A DNA stretch of 13,019 bases, taken from Solirubrobacterales bacterium. Lineage in GTDB: Bacteria; Actinomycetota; Thermoleophilia; Solirubrobacterales; Solirubrobacteraceae. How positions within the stretch are numbered: the stretch's first letter is position 1; each line of letters begins with the position of its first letter. Of the stretch, positions 6,995 to 13,019 are shown piece after piece. The notes under the pieces were generated by a model. The model ran no database searches, was not told the origin of the DNA, and saw only the letters and a list, made by a program, of their open reading frames with translations. Position numbers and translations under genes: made by a program. The stretch spans positions 1-13,019 of the forward strand of contig JACDAP010000133.1 of NCBI GenBank assembly GCA_013695395.1, written 5' to 3'.

Positions 6995-7043
6995 CCCACC
7001 CGGCCTTCCGGCCCACCGCACCGAGCCCGCGACGCGCGCCTTG

Positions 7044-7049
7044 TAGCCT
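7044..7049 (+). promoter_or_regulatory. Possible -10 box of the malic enzyme gene
   Basis: TAGCCT (TANNNT type) lies ten bases before the ATG at 7060. The expected start of transcription is about three bases before the ATG, leaving no room for a ribosome-binding site. No clear -35 element is seen. Confidence 0.3.
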
Positions 7050-7059
7050 CCGCCCCGCG

Positions 7060-8529
7060 ATGAGCACCCCCTCTGCCCAGTACTCGCTGACCATTCGCAT
7101 CGAGATCGACCACAAGCCCGGCATGCTCGGGCTCGTCGCCTCGGCCATCGGCCGGGCGGGTGGGGTCATCGGGACGATCGACCTCGTCGAGGCCCACGAC
7201 GACAAGCTCCTGCGCGACATCACGGTCGACGCCGCCGAGGAGGACCAGTGGGGCTCGATCACCGCGGAGATCGACGCCGTCGAGGGCGTCCGGGTGGTCG
7301 ACACCACCGACCGCACGTTCCTGATGCACGTCGGCGGCAAGATCGAGCAGCACAACAAGCATCCGCTGCGCACGCGGGACGACCTTTCGATGGCCTACAC
7401 GCCCGGTGTCGCGCGCGTCTGCACCGCGATCCACGAGGACCCGGCCAAGGCGTTCCAGTACACGATCAAGCGGAACACGGTGGCCGTGGTCTCCGACGGC
7501 ACCGCGGTCCTCGGGCTCGGCGACATCGGCCCGGAGGCCGCGATGCCGGTCATGGAGGGCAAGTGCATGCTCTTCAAGGAGTTCGCCGGCGTCGACGCGT
7601 TCCCGATCTGCCTGAACACCAAGGACCCGGACGAGATCGTCGAGACCGTGAAGCGGATCTCGCCGACGTTCGGCGGCATCAACCTCGAGGACATCAGCGC
7701 TCCGCGCTGCTTCGAGATCGAGGACCGTCTGAAGGCCGAGCTCGACATCCCGGTCTTCCACGACGACCAGCACGGCACGGCGATCGTCGTGCTCGCCGCG
7801 CTGATGAACGCGTGCAAGCTGACCGGCCGCGAGCTCTCGTCGCTGCGGGTCCTGGTCACCGGGCTCGGCGCCGCGGGCGTCGCAGTGTCGAAGATCCTGA
7901 TGGAGGCCGGCGTCTCCTTCGTGATCGGAGCCGACTCCAAAGGCCTCGTCAGTACCCAGCGCGCGGACTACCTCGACGGCTCGATGAACTCGTCGAAGCG
8001 CTGGTACGCCGAGCAGACCAACCCGGAGAACGTCACCGGCACCCCCGCCGACGCGCTCCCGGGCATGGACCTCTTCATCGGGCTCTCCGGTGCCCGGATC
8101 TTCCCGGCGACTGCGCTCGAGTCGATGAACGACGACGCGATGGTCTTCGCCATGGCCAACCCGAACCCGGAGGTCTCCCCCGAGGAGGCTGCCCCCTACG
8201 CGCGGATCATCGCGACGGGCCGCTCGGACTACCCGAATCAGATCAACAACGTCCTCGCCTTCCCCGGTGTGTTCCGCGGCGCGCTCGACGTGCGAGCCAG
8301 GGCGATCACCGAGGACATGAAGGTCTCCGCCGCCCGGGCCATCGCCGAGATCGTCACCGACGCCGAACTCCGCGAGGACTACATCATCCCGAGCGCGTTC
8401 AACCGCGACGTGGCCGACGCGGTCGCCGCGGCGGTCGCCGAGTCGGCGCGCCGCGACGGCACCGCGCAGGCCGACGAGGGCGCAATCGGTTTCGCGACCA
8501 CCGACGCTGCGCAGTTCAGCCCAGGATGA
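7060..8529 (+). CDS. NAD(P)-dependent malic enzyme with N-terminal ACT domain
   Basis: This encodes 489 residues and should convert malate to pyruvate and CO2 while reducing NAD(P). Residues about 8-85 form an ACT domain (LTIRIEIDHKPGMLG, then VIGTIDLVEAHDDKLLRDITV), a small ligand-binding regulatory unit found in one group of bacterial malic/malolactic-type enzymes, so allosteric control is likely. The catalytic part has Y113 in AYTPGVARVC, K168 in MEGKCMLFKEFAG, metal ligands E210/D211 (NLEDI) and D235 (FHDDQHG), and the Rossmann motif GLGAAG at 268-273. The residues after the second strand (GADSKG) suggest NAD but do not settle it. The ATG at 7060 places the ACT domain directly at the N-terminus; the open frame continuing upstream is antisense to the SDR gene. 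The gene diverges from the SDR operon and is 44 bp before the YfcH-like gene. Confidence 0.95.
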   Translation: MSTPSAQYSLTIRIEIDHKPGMLGLVASAIGRAGGVIGTIDLVEAHDDKLLRDITVDAAEEDQWGSITAEIDAVEGVRVVDTTDRTFLMHVGGKIEQHNKHPLRTRDDLSMAYTPGVARVCTAIHEDPAKAFQYTIKRNTVAVVSDGTAVLGLGDIGPEAAMPVMEGKCMLFKEFAGVDAFPICLNTKDPDEIVETVKRISPTFGGINLEDISAPRCFEIEDRLKAELDIPVFHDDQHGTAIVVLAALMNACKLTGRELSSLRVLVTGLGAAGVAVSKILMEAGVSFVIGADSKGLVSTQRADYLDGSMNSSKRWYAEQTNPENVTGTPADALPGMDLFIGLSGARIFPATALESMNDDAMVFAMANPNPEVSPEEAAPYARIIATGRSDYPNQINNVLAFPGVFRGALDVRARAITEDMKVSAARAIAEIVTDAELREDYIIPSAFNRDVADAVAAAVAESARRDGTAQADEGAIGFATTDAAQFSPG

Positions 8530-8573
8530 CCTCGCCCTGATCTCGGCGCGGTGCCTGGCGCGTAGACCCTCAT

Positions 8574-9476
8574 ATGAACGTCACCATCACCGGCGCAACC
8601 GGCCTCATCGGCACAAAGCTCGTCCAGGCGCTCAAGGATCGGGGGGACAACGTCACCGTCCTCTCGCGGAGCCCAGAGAAAGCGACGCAGGCCCTCGGTG
8701 TCGAGGCGGTCGCCTGGGACCCGAACGACGGAGCGGCGCCGACGGGCGCGCTCTCGGGCCGCGACGCGGTCATCCACCTCGCGGGCGAGCCCGTCGCCCA
8801 GCGCTGGAACGACAAGGTCAAGCACTCGATCATGGAGTCGCGCGAGACCGGCACGCGCAACCTCGTCGCGGGGATCGCGGCAAGCGACCCGAAGCCCGCC
8901 GTCCTCGTCTCTTCCTCCGCGGTCGGCTACTACGGCAAGCACGGGGACGAGCAGGTCCCGGAGTCCTCTCCCCCGGGCGACGACTTCCTCGCGACGGTGT
9001 GCGTCGCGTGGGAGCGCGAGGCCGACGCGGCCGAGAAGCTCGGCCTGCGCGTCGTGAAGATTCGCACCGGCGTCGTCCTCGACGCGGGCGGCGGCGCGCT
9101 CAAGGCGATGCTCCCGCCGTTCAAGATGGGCGTCGGCGGCCCGGTCGCCGGGGGCAAGCAGTACATGCCGTGGATCCACGTGGACGACATCGTCGGCCTG
9201 TACCTCAAGGCCCTCGACGACACGAGCTGGAGCGGCGCCTACAACGGATCCGCCCCCGAGCCGGTCACGAACAAGGCGTTCTCCAAGGCGCTCGGCAAGG
9301 CCCTGCACCGCCCGGCGATCTCCCCCGTCCCCGCCTTCGCGATCAAGCTGCTCTACGGCGACATGGCCGAGATCGTGGTCGAGGGCCAGCGCGCGGTGCC
9401 CGAGCGGGTGCTCGCCGGCGGGTACAGCTACAAGCAGCGCGAGCTGCAGCCCGCTCTCGAGGACGCGCTCGGCTAA
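8574..9476 (+). CDS. TIGR01777/YfcH-type NAD-dependent epimerase-like protein
   Basis: This is a 300-residue extended SDR of the TIGR01777 (E. coli YfcH) family. The nucleotide-binding loop TGATGLIG is at residues 6-13, followed by VLSRSPEKA. Family marks are HLAGEPVAQRWNDKVK, SSSAVGYYGKHGDE, the YMPWIHVDDIVG block and the C-terminal DUF1731 domain from about residue 246 (VTNKAFSKALGKALHRPA, ending VLAGGYSYKQRELQPAL). The tyrosines of VGYYG occupy the SDR catalytic position; the physiological substrate of this family is not known to me. The ATG at 8574 sits directly before the first strand and has no Shine-Dalgarno sequence; a TAGACC stretch lies five bases upstream. It may share a transcript with the malic enzyme gene 44 bp before it. 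Confidence 0.93.
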   Translation: MNVTITGATGLIGTKLVQALKDRGDNVTVLSRSPEKATQALGVEAVAWDPNDGAAPTGALSGRDAVIHLAGEPVAQRWNDKVKHSIMESRETGTRNLVAGIAASDPKPAVLVSSSAVGYYGKHGDEQVPESSPPGDDFLATVCVAWEREADAAEKLGLRVVKIRTGVVLDAGGGALKAMLPPFKMGVGGPVAGGKQYMPWIHVDDIVGLYLKALDDTSWSGAYNGSAPEPVTNKAFSKALGKALHRPAISPVPAFAIKLLYGDMAEIVVEGQRAVPERVLAGGYSYKQRELQPALEDALG

Positions 9477-9689
9477 CGCCCTCTTCCCACCCGGTCGGCA
9501 TCCGCCAGGTCACCCGCTTGACGTCGATGCCGGTGATGTCTGCGGCTATGTCGCCGGTCGCTGCTTCGCGAGCCGGTCCTGGTCGAGCATCCGCTTCACC
9601 GTGGCCCGATGGACGACCGTCGCCAACTCGGCGTCCGTCGACTCAGCTGCGGACTGCCTTGCCGCGATCGTGGAGAGCAGAACGTAGGA
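9477..9689 (-). other. Convergent spacer, possible decayed HTH reading frame
   Basis: These 213 bases separate the convergent YfcH-like and ftsH genes. On the minus strand the frame of ftsH stays open for 47 codons after its TGA, to a TAG at 9546-9548, with high third-position GC and helix-turn-helix-like residues (AELATVVHRATVKRML). A second minus-strand frame then looks coding over about 9480-9580 (GDIAADITGIDVKRVTWRMP). Together they could be a frameshifted remnant of a small DNA-binding protein; no start codon or complete gene remains, and chance in GC-rich DNA is a real alternative. An imperfect hairpin at 9554-9576 (CCGG-t-CGC ... GCG-ag-CCGG) could help end transcription from both sides but has no T-run. 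Confidence 0.3.
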
Positions 9690-11984
9690 TCAGCGCGTCG
9701 GCCGCTCCGGGTGCGCCCAGCCGTTCGTGCCGCTGTAGCGCGAGGGCTCGGGGACCGCCGCCCCCGTGTCGTCGCCGATGCCGGGGCGCGGCGCGATCTC
9801 AAGGCCGGGACGTTCGTCGTCCTCGATGCTGCCCGCACCGTCGGCCCGATCGCCCTCGGGCGTGCTCTCGTTGCCGTTGCGGCTGTCGGCGCTCAGCTGT
9901 CGTGCCGCATCCTTCTCGTTGCGGAGCGCCTCGCGCTCCTCCGGCGTCGGGTGCGGAACCAGGGCAGCGGCGTAGGACTGGTCCTCGTCGAGGGTCTCCT
10001 CCTCGAGGAGGATCCGCGTGAGCGACTCGAGCTTGTCGCGATGGTCGTTCAGCAGCGTCGTGACGTCGTGGTGGGCCTCGTCCACGATCCGCCGCACCTC
10101 GTGGTCGATCAGCTCCTGCGTCGCCTGTGAGGTCTCGGCCGCACCGGGCAGGAGCATCCCGTTGGAGGGCTGGCCGTCGACGGCGATCGGCCCGATCGCG
10201 TCGCTCATGCCCCAGCGGGTCACCATGCCGCGAGCGATGCCCGTGAGCTGTTGGATGTCCGACTCGGCGCCGGTCGTGATGTTCCCGTAGACGACCTCCT
10301 CCGCGACGCGACCGCCCAGGGCGACGAGGATCTTCGAGCGCAGGTAGGCCTGGTCGTAGTTGAAGCGATCGGACTCCGGGGCGCTCATCGTCACCCCGAG
10401 CGACATGCCGCGCGGGATGATCGAGACCTTGCGAACGGGGTCGGCGCCCTCGGTGAGCATGCCGACCAGCGCGTGACCGGACTCGTGGTACGCGGTGCGC
10501 TCACGCTCCTCCTCGCTCATCACGACCCGACGCTCAGCGCCCAGCACGACGCGCTCGAGCGCGTCGCCCAAGTCCTGGCGGTTGACCCGCTTGTGACCGC
10601 GCTTGGCCGCCAGCAGCGCCGCCTCGTTGATCAGGTTCGCGAGATCCGCTCCGACCATGCCGGGCGTCGAGGAGGCGATCCCCGAGAGGTCGACCTCCCC
10701 GTCGAGCGGGACCGAGCGCGTGTGCACCTTGAGGATCGCCTCGCGGCCGACCTTGTCCGGCGGCTGCACCGTGACCCGCCGGTCGAAGCGGCCGGGGCGC
10801 AGGAGCGCGGAGTCGAGCACCTCGGGCCGGTTGGTCGCGGCCAGCACGATCACGCCGTCGGAGGGGTCGAACCCGTCCATCTCGGTGAGGATCTGGTTGA
10901 GCGTCTGCTCGCGCTCGTCGTGGCCGCCCATGGCGTTGCCGCCGCCGCGGGAGCGCCCGATGGCGTCGAGCTCGTCGATGAAGATGATCGAGGGAGCAGC
11001 CTTCTTGGCCTGCTCGAAGAGGTCGCGGACGCGTGAAGCGCCGACGCCGACGATCATCTCGATGAACTCAGCAGCGCTCGCGGTGAAGAACGCGGCGTCC
11101 GCCTCCCCCGCCATCGCACGGGCGAGCAGGGTCTTGCCGGTGCCGGGAGGCCCGCTGAGCAGGACTCCCTTCGGGACCCGCGCACCGAGCTGCTTGTACT
11201 TGTCGTTGTTCTTCAGGAAGTCGACGATCTCCCGGAGCTCGTCCTCGGCCTCGTCGATGCCCGCCACGTCGTCGAACGTGGTCCGCAGCTGGTTCTGCTC
11301 CTGGTCGACGCGCTTGGCCTTCGACTTGCCGAAGCCGCCCATCCCGCCCGCGCCCGCGTTCGCGGCCGCCCGGCGGATGAAGTAGATGACGACGCCGATG
11401 ATCAGCAGGGTCGGCAGCAGCGAGATCAGGAAGCTCGCCAGCAGCGAGCGGCGCTCGATCGGGGAGGTCGCGTTGATCTCGACGTTCTGGGTGCGCAGGA
11501 GGGCGTCGAGCTCGTCCGAGTTCGCGAAGATCGGCACCTCGGTGGTGAACTTGGTGTTCGGCTTGGCCTCCCCCGGCGGGTCGACCTCCTTCTTGAACTC
11601 ACCCTCGATCGTCGCGCCCTTGGACGCGATCTCCTTCACGTTCCCGCCCCGGACCTCTTTCAGGAAGGTCGGGTTGTAGGAGATCCGGCTGGGCTCCTCG
11701 CCGTTGGGCAGCAGCGTCGTCAACCAGAAGTTCAGGGCGATCACGATGACCACCACCATCAGAATCGGGCGCCAGCGGCCGCCACCCATCGAGCCCATGC
11801 CGCCCATCCCGCCGTTCTTGGGCTCCTCGGGCTTGCCACGCCCGTCGGCCGCCGGATCGACGCGCCACGGCGTGCGCGGGGGCTCCTTCTTCTCGGGGGA
11901 CTTCGAGCGCCCGTCGTCGGCGGAGAGCCGGGGATCCTCGGGGCGTTGCCGCTGGTCGTCGGTGTCCCGACGCTCGTGTGCCAT
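9690..11984 (-). CDS. ftsH: ATP-dependent zinc metalloprotease FtsH
   Basis: This 764-residue membrane protease pulls membrane and soluble proteins through an AAA+ ring and degrades them. A charged, proline-rich stretch (1-55) and a Gly/Met run (58-69) precede helix 1 (73-92). An extracytoplasmic domain follows, then helix 2 (181-203). The AAA+ domain has Walker A GPPGTGKT (278-285, K284), Walker [12 protein letters not shown] and arginine fingers in [10 protein letters not shown]. The zinc site is HESGH (H500, E501, H504) with D576 as third ligand. The pore loop reads EMIVGVG, with isoleucine 311 where most FtsH proteins have phenylalanine. After about residue 675 a long acidic, disordered-looking tail follows. 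At 764 residues it is longer than the ~640 of E. coli FtsH because of these two tails. It starts 33 bp after a transporter binding-protein gene, and neither tilS nor hpt is next to it on the side that can be seen. Confidence 0.97.
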   Translation of the reverse strand: MAHERRDTDDQRQRPEDPRLSADDGRSKSPEKKEPPRTPWRVDPAADGRGKPEEPKNGGMGGMGSMGGGRWRPILMVVVIVIALNFWLTTLLPNGEEPSRISYNPTFLKEVRGGNVKEIASKGATIEGEFKKEVDPPGEAKPNTKFTTEVPIFANSDELDALLRTQNVEINATSPIERRSLLASFLISLLPTLLIIGVVIYFIRRAAANAGAGGMGGFGKSKAKRVDQEQNQLRTTFDDVAGIDEAEDELREIVDFLKNNDKYKQLGARVPKGVLLSGPPGTGKTLLARAMAGEADAAFFTASAAEFIEMIVGVGASRVRDLFEQAKKAAPSIIFIDELDAIGRSRGGGNAMGGHDEREQTLNQILTEMDGFDPSDGVIVLAATNRPEVLDSALLRPGRFDRRVTVQPPDKVGREAILKVHTRSVPLDGEVDLSGIASSTPGMVGADLANLINEAALLAAKRGHKRVNRQDLGDALERVVLGAERRVVMSEEERERTAYHESGHALVGMLTEGADPVRKVSIIPRGMSLGVTMSAPESDRFNYDQAYLRSKILVALGGRVAEEVVYGNITTGAESDIQQLTGIARGMVTRWGMSDAIGPIAVDGQPSNGMLLPGAAETSQATQELIDHEVRRIVDEAHHDVTTLLNDHRDKLESLTRILLEEETLDEDQSYAAALVPHPTPEEREALRNEKDAARQLSADSRNGNESTPEGDRADGAGSIEDDERPGLEIAPRPGIGDDTGAAVPEPSRYSGTNGWAHPERPTR

Positions 11985-11990
11985 CAGGAC

Positions 11991-12021
11991 AGGGTATCCA
12001 CGCGGATGAACCGCGAATCAA
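11991..12021 (-). promoter_or_regulatory. Possible ftsH promoter, leaderless
   Basis: On the minus strand TTGATT (complement of 12016-12021) and TACCCT (complement of 11991-11996) are separated by 19 bases, a little longer than ideal. TACCCT lies six bases before the ftsH ATG, so the transcript would start at the start codon. The -35-like element overlaps the TGA stop of the upstream binding-protein gene. Confidence 0.4.
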
Positions 12022-13019
12022 CCGTCCGCGCCAACGCGCTCACCGGTGGCGGGCGCGGGGACGAGGCGGCCGTCGCGCACCGTCAGGCGGGAGTACGAAC
12101 CCGCCGAGGCATCGCCTTGCGGCGTGAGGCGGTACCGGCCGAACGGGCCCTCCCGCTCGCCCAGCTCGAACAGGGCGCGCTCGACCGCCTCCCGGTTGTT
12201 GCCGCGCGGTCCGGCCGTCCGAATCGCGGCGAGGGCGAGCTCCATGGCCTCGTACCCGTACAGCGAGGCGTCGCGTGCGGGTCGGCCGAAGGTCTCCTCG
12301 TACGCCTCGGCGATCCGTCGGCCCTTCGCCGACCGGTTCTGGCCGGGCGCGGTGAGCGTCAGCGCGCGCCCGGTCCCCGGCTCGAGGGTCTCGGCGGTCT
12401 CTGGTGTCGCGAGCCCGTCGGAGGCCAGCAGCGTCAGGTCGTCGTCGGCGGCGTGGAGCGCGTCCAGGAGCCGGGCGAGGCGCTCGCCCGGGCCGCCGGC
12501 CACCAGGACGCAGTCGGGCGTCCGCGCCACGATCTCCGCCGCCTCCTTGGCGGGATCGAGCTCCTGGTCGGCGCGGAACACCGCGCGGTCGACCACCTCG
12601 GTGGAAGCGGAGGTGAGTCCCTCCTCCACGCCGACGCTCAGGCCCCGCCCGTCGATCTCGCCGTCGTCGACGAGCTGCAGGCGGCGACAGCCGCGCTCCT
12701 CGACGAGCGCGAGGAGCGCCCGGACCTGGAGGTGGTCGGCAGGGATCGTGCGAGCGAAGCTGCGGATGCCCGACGGGTAGTACTTCTCGGGCTCGCCCTT
12801 CTGCGCCCCCTCGGCCCGGGTCAGCCCGGCGTAGCCGCTGGTGGGACTGATCTGGGCGATGCCCGCCGCGTTCAGGATCGGCAGGGAGATCGCCGTGGCG
12901 CCGGACGGTCCGTCCCCGAGGTAGGCGATCGTGGTGCGGTCGCGGACCGCGATGTTCGCGTTCTCCGCGGTCTGCACCGGATCCCAGCGCTCGCTGCCGG
13001 TGCGGGCATCGTCGAGCAC
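12018..13019 (-). CDS. ABC transporter substrate-binding protein, branched-chain amino acid type (N-terminus outside window)
   Basis: This is the C-terminal ~333 residues of a periplasmic-binding-protein type I fold (Peripla_BP_6, LivJ-like). It would bind a small ligand outside the membrane and hand it to an ABC permease. Family features are the AENANIAVRDRTTIAYLGDG segment, ISLPILNAAGIAQISPTSGYAGLT, RTIPADHLQVRALLALVEERGC, DCVLVAGGPGERLARLLDAL, and the late AYEETFGRPARDASLYGYEAMELALAAI that closes the second lobe. The gene continues beyond 13019; the GTG at the window edge is not a credible start because the first strand and any lipoprotein signal are missing. The ligand cannot be told: LivJ-type proteins bind amino acids, amides, urea or aromatics. 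No permease or ATPase gene is in the window. Its stop lies 33 bp before the ftsH start on the same strand. Confidence 0.88.
   Translation of the reverse strand: MLDDARTGSERWDPVQTAENANIAVRDRTTIAYLGDGPSGATAISLPILNAAGIAQISPTSGYAGLTRAEGAQKGEPEKYYPSGIRSFARTIPADHLQVRALLALVEERGCRRLQLVDDGEIDGRGLSVGVEEGLTSASTEVVDRAVFRADQELDPAKEAAEIVARTPDCVLVAGGPGERLARLLDALHAADDDLTLLASDGLATPETAETLEPGTGRALTLTAPGQNRSAKGRRIAEAYEETFGRPARDASLYGYEAMELALAAIRTAGPRGNNREAVERALFELGEREGPFGRYRLTPQGDASAGSYSRLTVRDGRLVPAPATGERVGADG

Noticed and set aside
6547..7059. Upstream extension of the malic enzyme frame
   Set aside because: It is antisense to the SDR gene, whose motifs are intact. The ACT domain starts just after the ATG at 7060.
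6982..7773. Upstream extension of the SDR frame
   Set aside because: It is antisense to the malic enzyme gene and has no domain; the SDR fold begins at about residue 16 after the ATG at 6981.

Overview
The window is very GC-rich, bacterial and almost fully coding, with G/C strongly favoured at third codon positions. Housekeeping genes such as a Pol I without an intact proofreading site, an FtsH with long charged tails, and start sites that mostly lack a Shine-Dalgarno sequence point to an actinobacterium. Solirubrobacterales (Thermoleophilia) is my best guess, from general resemblance only and not from a search.

Layout. Bases 1-1367 form an accessory patch: one orphan gene for an AbiEi-type winged-helix plus DUF559 (Vsr-like) nuclease protein, with copies of a 49-bp imperfect palindrome on both sides (one cut by the window start, two in tandem at 1162-1270). 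Bases 1368-6981 hold a tightly packed minus-strand run read in the order SDR oxidoreductase, map (methionine aminopeptidase), polA (DNA polymerase I), a LURP-one-related protein, a YdcZ/DUF606 membrane protein, and a small two-helix membrane protein. SDR and map overlap by 4 bp (GTGA), and the polA/LURP and LURP/YdcZ gaps are 7-10 bp. From 7060 two plus-strand genes diverge from this run: a malic enzyme with an N-terminal ACT domain, then a TIGR01777/YfcH-type NAD-dependent epimerase-like protein. A 213-bp convergent spacer (9477-9689) may carry a decayed reading frame. It is followed on the minus strand by ftsH (9690-11984) and, upstream of ftsH, a Peripla_BP_6 (branched-chain amino acid type) substrate-binding protein whose N-terminus lies outside the window.

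How the genes fit together. The minus-strand cluster joins DNA repair/replication (PolA), protein maturation (MetAP) and membrane or unknown functions. I see no single pathway; it looks like a housekeeping operon of mixed content. The malic enzyme links malate and pyruvate and is probably allosterically regulated through its ACT domain. FtsH is a membrane AAA+ zinc protease; it is not next to the tilS/hpt genes often found beside ftsH.

I found no convincing new multi-gene system. The points most worth a second look are the palindromic repeat family around the orphan nuclease gene, the run of -10-like hexamers 6-10 bp upstream of start codons (leaderless or near-leaderless transcription), the isoleucine in place of the usual aromatic residue in the FtsH pore loop, and the tyrosine at the nucleotide-discriminating position of Pol I.
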